Shown: in pieces, positions 16,887-25,698 of the stretch
Position numbering within the stretch: the first letter of the stretch is position 1
How the letters are laid out: each line of letters begins with the position of its first letter
NCBI GenBank assembly: GCA_902633335.1
Contig: CACPFY010000001.1
Location: 145,001 to 184,478 of the forward strand
Length of the DNA stretch: 39,478 nucleotides
Source of the DNA: an uncultured Pelagibacteraceae bacterium
Lineage (GTDB): Bacteria; Pseudomonadota; Alphaproteobacteria; Pelagibacterales; Pelagibacteraceae
Direction of reading: 5' to 3'
The notes under the pieces: model-generated
Seen by the model: only the letters and a program-made list of their open reading frames with translations
Database searches by the model: none
Told to the model about the DNA's origin: nothing
Program-made: the position numbers and the translations under genes

Positions 16887-17595
16887 TAAAAAATTTTTTC
16901 TTTACTATTAAAGAAGATAAAATTAATCCTATAAATATTAAAACTGGTATATAAATTTCATCACTTAAAATTAGATTAAAAATACTAAATTCATCAGCCT
17001 CTTTAATAAATGTATTTAGTCCAGCACCAATAGTATTCCAAATAAAAAAAACTGGAATAAAACCCAAAAAACTTGCAAAAAAGTAGTTAGAATTTTTCAT
17101 TTTAAAAACAACAGGTAATACGTTTTGTAAAAAAAAAGGTACTCCTAATCCACCTGAAAATCTAAATGCAAAAAAATAATAAAATTCATTTTTTTGAAAG
17201 CGCTCTATATATTTTGAAAATTTTTCTTTCAATATTTGATTTACTAGGTCTGTAAAAAAATAACTCGCAATAATGTATAAACTTAGGGCTCCAACAGATA
17301 TTGAAATTGTAGAAATAATTGTTCCAATCCATTTTCCAAATAGTATCCCCGATAATAGAAGCAATGGTGTACCAAAACCTAATAGAACTATCCAAATAAT
17401 AGAAAATATAAAAAAAAGTATAAGATTAAAAATTAAATTTTTTCCAATTGTATCGTCTATATTTTCTTGAATAGTCTTATAATAAGAAAAGTCATCTATT
17501 CGAGAGATGTCGAATTTTGTGAAAAGAAAATATAAAAAGGAGATCAAAATAATTAAGTAAATTGATCCTAATGCAATCTTAATATTTTTATTCAT
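16879..17595 (-). CDS. VTT/DedA-like (TVP38/TMEM64 family) membrane protein
   Basis: A 238-residue integral membrane protein. It has a hydrophobic segment near the start (about 8-26), another at about 56-85 with the family motif region LGFGTPLLLLSGILFGKWIG, then segments at about 92-115 and 165-190 and a C-terminal span (about 214-230). FRFSGGLGVPFFLQNVLPVV corresponds to the TVP38 motif in which a polar residue pair and prolines break the membrane helix. Relatives act as lipid or ion scramblases or transporters; the substrate here is unknown. It is the first gene of the long minus-strand run and is divergent from rpmH across 50 bases. Confidence 0.8.
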   Translation of the reverse strand: MNKNIKIALGSIYLIILISFLYFLFTKFDISRIDDFSYYKTIQENIDDTIGKNLIFNLILFFIFSIIWIVLLGFGTPLLLLSGILFGKWIGTIISTISISVGALSLYIIASYFFTDLVNQILKEKFSKYIERFQKNEFYYFFAFRFSGGLGVPFFLQNVLPVVFKMKNSNYFFASFLGFIPVFFIWNTIGAGLNTFIKEADEFSIFNLILSDEIYIPVLIFIGLILSSLIVKKKFFND

Positions 17596-17645
17596 ATTTT
17601 ATCTGTACAATAGACATCATTTAAAATATATACCTTTAAATATTT

Positions 17646-17780
17646 ATGAAAAGAACTTATCAACCAAGCAATTTAGTTAGAAAACGAAGACATGGTTTTC
17701 GCTCAAGAATGGCTACAAAAGGTGGAAGAAAGCTTATTGCTAGAAGACGAGCAAAAGGAAGAAAATCTATATCTACTTAA
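17646..17780 (+). CDS. rpmH: 50S ribosomal protein L34
   Basis: L34 is a 44-residue ribosomal protein of the large subunit. The frame begins [20 protein letters not shown] and ends [18 protein letters not shown], a near-complete match to the family. It is directly followed, one base after its stop, by rnpA, the usual bacterial pair. The chromosome replication gene dnaA, often divergent from rpmH in other bacteria, is not here; a VTT membrane protein takes that place. Confidence 0.98.
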   Translation: MKRTYQPSNLVRKRRHGFRSRMATKGGRKLIARRRAKGRKSIST

Positions 17781-17781
17781 A

Positions 17782-18126
17782 ATGATAAAGCTTGAAAGTT
17801 TAAAAAAAAGCGATCATTTTAAGCTAGTTCTGAAAGGTAAAAAAACTCACACAAATCTTTATTCAATTTTTGCGACTAAAAATTTTTTAAAACCAAAGAA
17901 GAACAGATTATTCATAAGCTTTATAACAAAGAAAAAAATAGGTAACGCTGTAAAAAGAAATAGAATAAGAAGAAAATTGAAAGCAATAACGGGAAAAATT
18001 CTTAAAATAAGAGGTGCAATTAATACCAATTATACTTATATAATAATTTGTAAAACAAAATCTTATACGGAAAATTACGATAAAATATTTTTAGAAATGC
18101 AAAAAAGTTTTCAAAAATTAAAATAA
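17782..18126 (+). CDS. rnpA: ribonuclease P protein component
   Basis: RnpA is the protein subunit of RNase P, which trims tRNA 5' leaders. I start it at ATG 17782 (MIKLESLKKSDHFK), giving 114 residues; the frame is open upstream through rpmH, but that stretch belongs to L34 in another frame. The RNA-binding signature KKKIGNAVKRNRIRRKLK is at about residues 51-68, and FKLVLKGKK lies near the start. It abuts yidD with no gap. Its enzyme would have to process the tRNA-Phe that overlaps the infA stop codon. Confidence 0.95.
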   Translation: MIKLESLKKSDHFKLVLKGKKTHTNLYSIFATKNFLKPKKNRLFISFITKKKIGNAVKRNRIRRKLKAITGKILKIRGAINTNYTYIIICKTKSYTENYDKIFLEMQKSFQKLK

Positions 18127-18387
18127 ATGAATAAAATATTGATTAAGACTGTTGTTTTTTTTGTAAAAATTTACAAATATATTTTTTCTCCATTGTTAGG
18201 AAATAGATGTAGATTTTTACCATCATGTTCTGATTATTTTATTGAATGTTTAAATGAATATGGATTTTTTAAAGGAGCCTCTTTTGGATTAAAAAGAATA
18301 ATAAAGTGTCATCCTATTAAATTTTTAGGTGGGAGCTCTGGATTAGATTTAGTTCCAAAAAAAAGGAATATGAAAAATGGACAATAA
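18127..18387 (+). CDS. yidD: membrane protein insertion efficiency factor YidD
   Basis: YidD is a small membrane-associated protein that assists YidC-dependent insertion. The 86-residue protein has a hydrophobic N-terminus (FFVKIYKYIFSPLLG), followed by the signature NRCRFLPSCSDYFIECLNEYG (about 26-46) and GLKRIIKCHPIKFLGGSSGLDLVP (about 55-78). Cysteines 28, 34 and 42 are the family's. It begins directly after the rnpA stop and overlaps the yidC start by 11 bases. Confidence 0.95.
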   Translation: MNKILIKTVVFFVKIYKYIFSPLLGNRCRFLPSCSDYFIECLNEYGFFKGASFGLKRIIKCHPIKFLGGSSGLDLVPKKRNMKNGQ

Positions 18388-20068
18388 GAATGTTTTTGTA
18401 GCGATTGCGTTATCAATGGCTGTGCTTCTTTTCTGGGGAGCTTTTTTTGAAACACCAAGACAAGTAAAAGAAAGTCAAAAACTTGATAATGTTCAAACTG
18501 ATCAAAATAAAGTTCAAAGTGATTTAACACCGAACATAAATCAAGAAAAAATTGTTAAAAAGATTTCTAGAAAAGATGCCTTAACAGAAGTAGATAGAGT
18601 TATAATTGAAAATGAAAATGTTAAAGGATCTATTTCACTTAAAGGGGCAATATTTGATGACCTATCATTTAAAAATCATAAAAAAGATTTGAAATCCGAA
18701 GAAAATGTTGTGCTTCTAAATCCTAAAGATATAGAGGATGGATATTATATAGAGTCTGGTTGGGCTAGTGTTGGTAATGAGGTTGAAGTCCCTGGAGTAG
18801 ACTCACTGTGGCAAGTTAAAGGAAATAAAGTTTTAAGTGAAAAAAACGATGTTGTACTAGAATGGAAGAATGGAAAAGGTTTAATTTTTAAAAAGATTAT
18901 AAAGTTAGATGAAAAGTATTTATTCAAAATAAAGCAAGAAGTTAAGAATAATACCTCTTCAAAGATAAATCTTTATCCATATGCACAAATAACTAGAAAC
19001 AAGAAACCTGACGATGTAATGGGTTTTTATATTTTACACGAAGGTTTTATTGGAGTATTTGATGGTGAATTAAAAGAGGACGATTATGATGATATTCAAG
19101 AAAAAAAGATCGTAAGGAACTCAGATAATGGTTGGCTAGGTATCACGGACAAATATTGGGTTACTGCTATAGTTCCACCAAAAGATAAAAACTTTAAATC
19201 TACATTTCTCTATAAAGACAATTTTAGAGCAAATTATATATTAAATTCACCAGTTACTATTAATCCTAAAAGTGTATCATTTAATGAAGTAAGATTATTT
19301 GTTGCTGCAAAAGAAGTAGAAACAGTTGATGGATATGCTGAAAGTGAAAATATCGAAAAATTTGATCTAACAATTGACTGGGGATGGTTTTATTTTTTTA
19401 CTAAACCCTTATTTTTTATAATTGATTATTTATTTAAGTTTTCTGGAAATTTTGGAATAGCAATAGTTTTAATTACTCTAGCAATTAGAATTATTTTCTT
19501 TCCGCTTGCTAACTATTCGTTTAGATCAATGGCCAAAATGAAAGCTGTCCAACCAGAAATGACAAGACTTAAAGAGCTTCATAAAGATGACAAAGTGAAA
19601 TTACAGCAAGAAATGATGGCTTTATATAGAAAAGAAAAGATTAATCCTGCTTCAGGATGTTTGCCAATTTTAATACAAATACCTTTTTTCTTTGCTATCT
19701 ATAAAATGTTATTTATTTCTTTAGAAATGAGACACCAGCCATTTTTTGGATGGATACAAGATTTATCTGCCAAAGATCCAACGACTATTTTTAATTTATT
19801 TGGATTAATACCTTGGAGTCCTCCTGGATTTCTAATTATAGGTATATGGCCAATACTAATGGGACTTTCAATGTATGTGCAACAAAAGTTAAATCCTGCA
19901 CCAGCTGACCCGATTCAGGCCAAAATCTTTGCATTCTTTCCTTTGTTTTTAACAATCATTTTAGCACCATTCCCATCTGGATTAGTTGTTTATTGGACAG
20001 TTAATAATATTCTTACAATAGCTCAACAGTGGGTCATAATGAGAAAAACAAAAGTTAAAACCAACTAA
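18377..20068 (+). CDS. yidC: membrane protein insertase YidC
   Basis: YidC inserts and folds inner-membrane proteins alone or with SecYEG. The 563-residue protein has an N-terminal membrane anchor (about 6-26, VFVAIALSMAVLLFWGAFFE), a large periplasmic beta domain (about 30-330) and the conserved insertase core from about 355 to 555. That core holds FGIAIVLITLAIRIIFFPLA, the arginine-containing hydrophilic groove segment, and the cytoplasmic hairpin KMKAVQPEMTRLKELHKDD. PTIFNLFGLIPW and YWTVNNILTIAQQW are family motifs. This is the long gram-negative form. argB begins directly after its stop; the GTPase gene engB that often follows yidC in Alphaproteobacteria is absent. Confidence 0.97.
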   Translation: MDNKNVFVAIALSMAVLLFWGAFFETPRQVKESQKLDNVQTDQNKVQSDLTPNINQEKIVKKISRKDALTEVDRVIIENENVKGSISLKGAIFDDLSFKNHKKDLKSEENVVLLNPKDIEDGYYIESGWASVGNEVEVPGVDSLWQVKGNKVLSEKNDVVLEWKNGKGLIFKKIIKLDEKYLFKIKQEVKNNTSSKINLYPYAQITRNKKPDDVMGFYILHEGFIGVFDGELKEDDYDDIQEKKIVRNSDNGWLGITDKYWVTAIVPPKDKNFKSTFLYKDNFRANYILNSPVTINPKSVSFNEVRLFVAAKEVETVDGYAESENIEKFDLTIDWGWFYFFTKPLFFIIDYLFKFSGNFGIAIVLITLAIRIIFFPLANYSFRSMAKMKAVQPEMTRLKELHKDDKVKLQQEMMALYRKEKINPASGCLPILIQIPFFFAIYKMLFISLEMRHQPFFGWIQDLSAKDPTTIFNLFGLIPWSPPGFLIIGIWPILMGLSMYVQQKLNPAPADPIQAKIFAFFPLFLTIILAPFPSGLVVYWTVNNILTIAQQWVIMRKTKVKTN

Positions 20069-20938
20069 ATGCCTGAGGAAAAAAATTTAGAAGAAATTAA
20101 AAAATTTTGGCCTAAGAATGCTCCAAACATAAATAGTGTACAAAAATACATTAATAAATATAAAAAAGAACTAATAGTAATAAAATATGGTGGAAATGTT
20201 TTAATTGACAGAAATATTTTTAATAATTTTATTGAAGATATAAGTATATTAAACAAATTGGGTCTTTCAATTATTGTTGTTCATGGAGGTGGGCCAAGAA
20301 TTGAAAGAAAACTTAAGGAAGAAAATATACAAACAAAATTTATAAATGGGTTAAGAGTTACTGATGAAAAAGTAATTTCTATAGTTGAAGATGTGTTAAT
20401 TGACTTTAATAAAGATATTGTGAATTCTTTAAAAAAGAAAGGTTCGGAAGCCGTGTCTGTTACCTCGAAACTTAATAATATAATTAATGTTGTACCAGAT
20501 AACAAAGAACTTGGATTTGTCGGAATACCTGCAGATATAAATATTGAGTTTCTTAAAAATGTAATAAATAAAAAACAGATACCTGTAATAGCGCCCTTAG
20601 GAATTGATGAAAATAAAAATACTTACAACATAAATGGTGATACTGCAGCTAGCGCTATAGCAAAAAAACTTAAGTCAAGAAGACTTTTGCTTATGACAAA
20701 TGTGGAAGGTGTTTATGATGATAGGAAAACCTTAATATCAGAGATTAAACCTTTTGACATAGAAAATCTAGTTAAATTAAAAATAGTTCAAGGAGGCATG
20801 ATACCTAAAATTAAAAATTGTATTGATGCAGTTGAAAATGGAGTAAGGGGTGTAGTTATACTTGATGGTAGAAAACCACATTCGATATTAGATGAAATAT
20901 TTTCAGATAAAGGTTCAGGAACCCTAATAAGAAAATGA
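20069..20938 (+). CDS. argB: acetylglutamate kinase
   Basis: ArgB phosphorylates N-acetylglutamate, the second step of arginine synthesis. The 289-residue protein has an N-terminal helix of about 33 residues typical of arginine-sensitive hexameric forms, then IVIKYGGNVLID (about 36-47), VVHGGGPRIERKL (about 71-83), NINGDTAASAIAKKLKS (about 187-203) and GGMIPKIKNCIDAVENGV (about 246-263). The N-terminal helix suggests feedback inhibition by arginine, by family knowledge. Its stop overlaps the start of the HAD gene (ATGA). The partner gene argJ is at 7674. Confidence 0.96.
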   Translation: MPEEKNLEEIKKFWPKNAPNINSVQKYINKYKKELIVIKYGGNVLIDRNIFNNFIEDISILNKLGLSIIVVHGGGPRIERKLKEENIQTKFINGLRVTDEKVISIVEDVLIDFNKDIVNSLKKKGSEAVSVTSKLNNIINVVPDNKELGFVGIPADINIEFLKNVINKKQIPVIAPLGIDENKNTYNINGDTAASAIAKKLKSRRLLLMTNVEGVYDDRKTLISEIKPFDIENLVKLKIVQGGMIPKIKNCIDAVENGVRGVVILDGRKPHSILDEIFSDKGSGTLIRK

Positions 20939-21600
20939 AAGAATTAAAAGATATAAAATTTTGGTTATTTGATTTAGATAACACATTGTACTCAGGAGCT
21001 ACAAAAGTTTTTGAGCAAGTTGATAAAAAAATGACCCATTATATTTCAACTAAATTAAATATCAGTAGAGAAGAGGCAAGAAAAATTCAAAAAAATTATT
21101 TTGTAGAATATAATACAACACTAAATGGTATGATTAAAAATCATAAAATTGATGCAAATGAATTTCTAGAATTTGTTCACGATATAGATCTAAGCTTTTT
21201 AAAAAAGGATAAACAGTTAGATGAGGAAATTGAAAAAATTGAAGGCAAAAAGATTATTTTTACTAACGGGTCACTAGCGCATGCCAAAAATGTAACAAAA
21301 AGACTTGGAATTGAGAGACATTTCGATGATATTTTTGATATTGTAAGCGCAGACTTTATTCCCAAACCATCTATTGAGACTTACAAAAAAATTATAGAAA
21401 AATACAAAATTGAGCCACAATATAGTATATTTATTGAAGATATTGCGCGAAATTTAAAACCTGCTCATGAATTAGGAATGAAAACAGTATGGATAATAAA
21501 TGACGAGCCTTGGGCAGCTGAGTTTTCGGACTCAAATTTTATTAACTATAAAACAAATAAATTATCAAAATTTTTAAAGGAGATAAATGAAAGTAGATGA
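20935..21600 (+). CDS. HAD-family pyrimidine 5'-nucleotidase (SDT1-like)
   Basis: A 221-residue HAD phosphatase. Motif I is [10 protein letters not shown] (about 10-19) with the nucleophile Asp11 and Asp13; motif II is FTNGS (about 106-110); Lys at KPSIETY (about 140-146) and motif [19 protein letters not shown] (about 163-178) complete the site. A helical cap lies between motifs I and II. The closest named relatives are pyrimidine 5'-nucleotidases of the SDT1 type. It sits between argB and dapD, a placement conserved in many Alphaproteobacteria. It overlaps argB by four bases and dapD by 14. The true substrate is not shown by sequence. Confidence 0.87.
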   Translation: MKELKDIKFWLFDLDNTLYSGATKVFEQVDKKMTHYISTKLNISREEARKIQKNYFVEYNTTLNGMIKNHKIDANEFLEFVHDIDLSFLKKDKQLDEEIEKIEGKKIIFTNGSLAHAKNVTKRLGIERHFDDIFDIVSADFIPKPSIETYKKIIEKYKIEPQYSIFIEDIARNLKPAHELGMKTVWIINDEPWAAEFSDSNFINYKTNKLSKFLKEINESR

Positions 21601-22414
21601 ACTAGAAAAAATAATAAATGATGCATTTGAAGATAAACAAAATATATCGGACTCTTCTGATAAGAAGATTTTAGATGCTATAAATGAAACAATTAATTTA
21701 ACTGATAAAGGGTCGATAAGAGTAGCAGATAAGAAAAATGGCAAATGGTCTGTTAATCAATGGGTTAAAAAGGCAATTTTACTGAGCTTCAGAACAAATA
21801 AAATGACAATGTCTAAAGGTCCTTACACAACTTGGTATGATAAAGTTCCGGGCAAATCAGTTAGTTGGAATGAAGCTGATTGGAAAAAAGCTGGATATCG
21901 ACACGTTCCAAATGGAGTTGTAAGAAAAGGATCTTATATTGCAAAAAATGTTGTCCTTATGCCATGTTTTGTTAACTTAGGTGCATATGTAGATGAAGGA
22001 ACAATGATTGATACTTGGGCATCTGTTGGTTCATGTGCACAAATAGGAAAAAACTGTCATGTATCAGGTGGTGCTGGAATAGGAGGTGTACTAGAACCTC
22101 TTCAAGCTGGGCCAGTAATTATTGAGGATAATTGTTTTATAGGTGCCAGATCTGAGATAGCCGAAGGTGTCCTTGTTGAAAAAGGAGCGGTAATTTCTAT
22201 GGGCGTTTATATTGGTGCATCAACCAAAATCATAGACAGAAACACCGGTGAAATAACTTATGGAAAAATTCCAGCATATTCAGTTGTGGTACCTGGAAGT
22301 TTACCAAATAAGAAAAATCCTGACGGACCAAGTTTATATTGTGCAGTTATTGTTAAAAAAGTAGATGAAAAAACTAGAAGCAAAACATCAATAAACGATT
22401 TATTAAGAGACTAA
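21587..22414 (+). CDS. dapD: 2,3,4,5-tetrahydropyridine-2,6-dicarboxylate N-succinyltransferase
   Basis: DapD succinylates tetrahydrodipicolinate in the succinylase branch of lysine and diaminopimelate synthesis. The 275-residue protein has a helical N-terminal part and a left-handed beta-helix of hexapeptide repeats (about 115-230) with [33 protein letters not shown] and [25 protein letters not shown] and the C-terminal [16 protein letters not shown] are typical. It is followed directly by dapE, which removes the succinyl group two steps later. All expected motifs are present. Confidence 0.97.
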   Translation: MKVDELEKIINDAFEDKQNISDSSDKKILDAINETINLTDKGSIRVADKKNGKWSVNQWVKKAILLSFRTNKMTMSKGPYTTWYDKVPGKSVSWNEADWKKAGYRHVPNGVVRKGSYIAKNVVLMPCFVNLGAYVDEGTMIDTWASVGSCAQIGKNCHVSGGAGIGGVLEPLQAGPVIIEDNCFIGARSEIAEGVLVEKGAVISMGVYIGASTKIIDRNTGEITYGKIPAYSVVVPGSLPNKKNPDGPSLYCAVIVKKVDEKTRSKTSINDLLRD

Positions 22415-23572
22415 ATGCAAATAATTAACGAATTAACTTTATCCAAAGATTTAATCAAAATTCCAAGCATTACCCCTGTCGATGCAGGTGCAATTAAATT
22501 TCTAAGTAAAAAATTAAAATCTCTAGGTTTCAATTGTAAAATACTGGAATTTAAAAAAGGAAAAGGCAAACCAATTAAAAATTTATACGCTAGATTGGGA
22601 AAAAAACAGCCTAATCTCTGTTATGCAGGACATACAGATGTGGTTCCTCCAGGAGATTATAGGGATTGGACAGTAAATCCCTTCAAGCCTCAAGTTAAGA
22701 GAGGCTATTTGATTGGTAGAGGTGCTAATGACATGAAAAGTTCAATTGCTTGTTTTGTTTCTGCTGTCAGTGAATATATAAAAAAAAATAAAAATATAAA
22801 CGGTTCAATAAGTTTTCTAATTACAGGAGACGAAGAAGGATATGCTACCAATGGAACTAAAAAAGTTGTCGATTATTTAAAAAAGAAAAAAGAAAAGATA
22901 AATTTTTGCATAGTTGGAGAACCAACCAATCCAAAAAAATTAGGAGAAATGATTAAAATTGGAAGAAGAGGTAGTCTTACTGCAGAATTAGAAATATTCG
23001 GTACTCAAGGTCATATTGCTTATCCGCATTTATCTAATAACCCTATCAATACGTTAGTAAAAATTTGTGCAGAGCTAAAAAGAAAAAAATTAGATAAAGG
23101 AAACAAAAATTTTCAACCCTCCAATCTTGAATTTACAAGCCTTTATGTAGATAATAAGGCTCATAATGTAATTCCGTCATCTGCTAAAACTCAGTTTAAT
23201 GTGAGATATAATAATCTTCAAACTGCAGCTAAACTCAAAAGAAAAATTAACATTGCAATAAAAAAAATTACCCAAAAAAATAAGTGTCAATATAAAATTA
23301 ATTATTTAGAAAATGGTGAATCTTTTTTAACAAAACCCGGAAAAAATATATTTTTAGCTAAAAAAATTATTAAGAAAATCACAAAAATTAATCCAGTTTT
23401 TTCTACCACTGGAGGCACATCGGATGCACGGTTTATTAAAAAAATTTCCCCGTGTCTTGAATTTGGTTTAGTTAATAAAACTATGCATAAAATAGATGAG
23501 TGTGTTTCTTTAAAAGATCTTAGTAACTTAAAAAAAATATATTATAATTTTTTACTTGAGTTTTTTAAGTGA
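22415..23572 (+). CDS. dapE: succinyl-diaminopimelate desuccinylase
   Basis: DapE is a two-zinc hydrolase that yields LL-diaminopimelate for lysine and peptidoglycan. The 385-residue protein shows YAGHTDVVPPGDYRDW (about 70-85), where His73 is a metal ligand, GRGANDMKSS (about 97-106) with the bridging Asp, TGDEEGYATNGTKK (about 132-145) with the catalytic Glu, and CIVGEPT. The C-terminal TTGGTSDARFI and the final His near VNKTMHKIDE are as expected. Its TGA stop overlaps the GTG start of the next gene. Confidence 0.96.
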   Translation: MQIINELTLSKDLIKIPSITPVDAGAIKFLSKKLKSLGFNCKILEFKKGKGKPIKNLYARLGKKQPNLCYAGHTDVVPPGDYRDWTVNPFKPQVKRGYLIGRGANDMKSSIACFVSAVSEYIKKNKNINGSISFLITGDEEGYATNGTKKVVDYLKKKKEKINFCIVGEPTNPKKLGEMIKIGRRGSLTAELEIFGTQGHIAYPHLSNNPINTLVKICAELKRKKLDKGNKNFQPSNLEFTSLYVDNKAHNVIPSSAKTQFNVRYNNLQTAAKLKRKINIAIKKITQKNKCQYKINYLENGESFLTKPGKNIFLAKKIIKKITKINPVFSTTGGTSDARFIKKISPCLEFGLVNKTMHKIDECVSLKDLSNLKKIYYNFLLEFFK

Positions 23573-24495
23573 AGACCGGTTTTATATCATCTAAAAGCTC
23601 ATTAAATCACAATACTGGTGATGGGCATCCAGAAAACAAATATAGAATACAGTCTATTTTAGAAAGACTAAAAAAAAAGAATTTATCTAATCTCGAATGG
23701 AGTAAACCAAGAAAGTTTGACGAATCTTGTCTAAAAAAAACTCATAACAGTTTCTATATCGATGAAGTAAAAAAATCTTTTCCAACTAAAGGGCAATTTT
23801 TTTTAGATGGCGATACTGTAATTTCTCCCGGAAGCAAAGAAGCATCTTATGACGCTGTATCTTCAATCATAACAGCAATTGACTCTGTTAAAAATAAAAA
23901 GTTAAAGAATGCATTTTGTGCAGTTAGACCACCTGGGCATCATGCTGAATATGATAAGGCAATGGGATTTTGTATTTTTAATAATGTAGCTGTAGGAGCA
24001 AATTATTTAATTAACGAATATAAATTAGAAAGAGTAGCAATAATAGACTTTGATGTTCATCATGGTAATGGAACTCAAAATATTTTCTATTCCAGCAAAA
24101 AAGTCCTGTATATTTCTACACATCAATATCCACATTTTCCTGGTACTGGGGCAAGTCATGAGAAAGGATCTCACAATAATATATTAAACATACCTTTGCC
24201 TGCAGGTACTAACTCTGACGAGTATTTTGATGCATACGAACACGTTTTAAAAAAATTAAATGAATTTAAACCAGAGTTTATACTTTTTTCTGCAGGCTTC
24301 GATGCTCATAAAGATGATCCGCTTTCAAATATTAATTTAAAATCTCAAGATTATTTTGAAATTACAAAAAGAACATTGATAGCTTCAAAAGACTATTGTA
24401 AAGGAAATATTGTTTCTATTCTCGAAGGTGGTTATGATTTAAATGCATTAGCAGAAAGTACAGAAGAGCATATTAAAGCACTTATAGAATTTTAA
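23569..24495 (+). CDS. histone deacetylase family protein (acetoin/polyamine deacetylase type)
   Basis: A 308-residue zinc-dependent deacetylase of the arginase/HDAC fold. The active site is intact: RPPGHHAE (120-127) gives the His pair, IIDFDVHHGNGTQ (158-170) gives zinc ligands Asp162 and His164, and SAGFDAHKDDPL (about 244-255) gives the third Asp. GMSHEKG-like GASHEKGS and EGGYDLNAL are also visible. Bacterial members act on small acetylated molecules such as polyamines or on acetyl-lysine in proteins. It starts with GTG overlapping the dapE stop. It is followed two bases later by a SET-domain gene. Both interrupt the usual dapE-truA order. Confidence 0.9.
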   Translation: MKTGFISSKSSLNHNTGDGHPENKYRIQSILERLKKKNLSNLEWSKPRKFDESCLKKTHNSFYIDEVKKSFPTKGQFFLDGDTVISPGSKEASYDAVSSIITAIDSVKNKKLKNAFCAVRPPGHHAEYDKAMGFCIFNNVAVGANYLINEYKLERVAIIDFDVHHGNGTQNIFYSSKKVLYISTHQYPHFPGTGASHEKGSHNNILNIPLPAGTNSDEYFDAYEHVLKKLNEFKPEFILFSAGFDAHKDDPLSNINLKSQDYFEITKRTLIASKDYCKGNIVSILEGGYDLNALAESTEEHIKALIEF

Positions 24496-24497
24496 TT

Positions 24498-24968
24498 ATG
24501 AAAAAACTTTATAAAATAAAAAAATCTAAGATAGATAACAGGGGTTTATATGCTGCTACAAATATAAAAAAAGATACTAAAATTATAGAGTACAAAGGAA
24601 AAATTATTACTGTTAAAGAAACAGAAACTAATCCTAAATTTGATAATGATAAAGCAATCTATTTGTTTAACCTAAATAAGAAATATGATTTGGATGGTGA
24701 TTTTAAATATAATACTGCAAGACTAATAAATCATTCTTGTGATCCTAATTGTGAAGTTGATGGTGTTGGCCTTAAATTATGGATATATGCTTTAAAAGAT
24801 ATAAAAAAAAATGAAGAGTTAACTTATGACTATGGTTTTAGCTTTGATAAAGATTATAAAGATTTTCCCTGTAAATGTGGCGCAAAAAAGTGTGTAGGTT
24901 TTATTGTAAATTCACAGTCAAGATGGAGAATCAAAAAATCAAAAAAGAGAAAATCTTTTAATAAGTAA
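24498..24968 (+). CDS. SET-domain protein (putative protein lysine methyltransferase)
   Basis: A 156-residue protein that is almost only a SET domain. DNRGLYAATNIKKDTKIIEYKG (about 13-34) is the first part, ARLINHSCDPNCEVDG (about 74-89) is the SAM and substrate knot with Asn78 and His79, and NEELTYDYGF (105-114) carries the catalytic tyrosine region. A post-SET zinc motif follows, CKCGAKKCVGFI with Cys125, Cys127 and Cys132; with Cys81 this can bind zinc as in eukaryotic enzymes. The end is strongly basic (KKSKKRKSFNK). Substrate unknown; a ribosomal or DNA-binding protein is plausible. It overlaps truA tail to tail by 11 bases. Confidence 0.88.
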   Translation: MKKLYKIKKSKIDNRGLYAATNIKKDTKIIEYKGKIITVKETETNPKFDNDKAIYLFNLNKKYDLDGDFKYNTARLINHSCDPNCEVDGVGLKLWIYALKDIKKNEELTYDYGFSFDKDYKDFPCKCGAKKCVGFIVNSQSRWRIKKSKKRKSFNK

Positions 24969-25698
24969 CTTTATATAAATACAATCCACTTGGAGGCGCG
25001 GGTGGTGCACAATGGGATCTTTTTCTCGACTTTAGTAATATTTTTAAATTATTGATATGCCATTTCCCTTCTCCAATAACTTTTAAACAACCCACCATAG
25101 ATCTAACTTGATGTTGAAGGAAAGATTTAGACGAAAAAATCATAATAATTTTATCACCTTTTTTAGTTAGGGAGGATTTTTCAATGGTTCTTACAGGTGA
25201 TTTTGCACCACAAGATGATGATCTAAAGGCATTAAAATTATGCGTTCCCGCAAATAATTTAATAGCTTTTTTCATATTATGAATATTTAATTTTTTTTTA
25301 ACTAACCAAGCTCTATTCTTATCTAAAACCAATAAGTTTCTTCTATTTACTATCGTATACTTATAGGTCCTTTTTTTTGCATCAAATCTCGAATGAAAGT
25401 TTAATTTTTTTTTTTTTAAAGAGCTTATACTTATGTTCTTTTTAATTAAAAAGAAGTTTAAAGAGTTTAAAAATTTTTTCATATTTTCTATTTTATCGCA
25501 ATAAAAATTTGCTGATTGACCAACTGCATGTACTCCTGCGTCAGTTCTCCCAGAGCCAATAATTCGTATTTTTTTTTTTAAAACTTTCTTCAAAGCTTTT
25601 TCTATTTCATTTTGAATTGAGGACCCATTTTTTTGATACTGCCAACCATTATAATCTGTACCATCATATTCAATAATTATTTGATAATTTGACCTCAA
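24958..25698 (-). CDS. truA: tRNA pseudouridine(38-40) synthase
   Basis: TruA makes pseudouridine at positions 38-40 of tRNA anticodon stems. The 246-residue protein has the start YQIIIEYDGTDYNGWQYQKN (about 5-24) and the catalytic Asp53 in GSGRTDAGVHAVGQ. HNFNAFRSSSCGAKSPVRTI and SFLQHQVRSMVG are in the second half, and the terminal APPAPPSGLYLYKV is family-like. It overlaps fmt by four bases. A run of 13 A residues lies inside the gene (25405-25417), coding for four lysines, where polymerase slippage is possible. Confidence 0.95.
   Translation of the reverse strand: MRSNYQIIIEYDGTDYNGWQYQKNGSSIQNEIEKALKKVLKKKIRIIGSGRTDAGVHAVGQSANFYCDKIENMKKFLNSLNFFLIKKNISISSLKKKKLNFHSRFDAKKRTYKYTIVNRRNLLVLDKNRAWLVKKKLNIHNMKKAIKLFAGTHNFNAFRSSSCGAKSPVRTIEKSSLTKKGDKIIMIFSSKSFLQHQVRSMVGCLKVIGEGKWHINNLKILLKSRKRSHCAPPAPPSGLYLYKVTY
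25405..25417 (-). repeat. A13 homopolymer inside truA
   Basis: Thirteen consecutive T on the plus strand read as A13 in the truA message, giving Lys codons AAA four times after TTA. It is the longest single-base run I noticed in a coding region of the window. The frame is intact through it. Confidence 0.9.

Noticed and set aside
17596-17645. Promoter for rpmH
   Set aside because: TAAAAT at 17622-17627 is possible as a -10 box, but no acceptable -35 lies 16-18 bases upstream; too weak to list in AT-rich DNA.
17692-17781. Longer RnpA start inside rpmH
   Set aside because: The added 30 residues are the out-of-frame reading of L34; ATG 17782 gives a normal RnpA.
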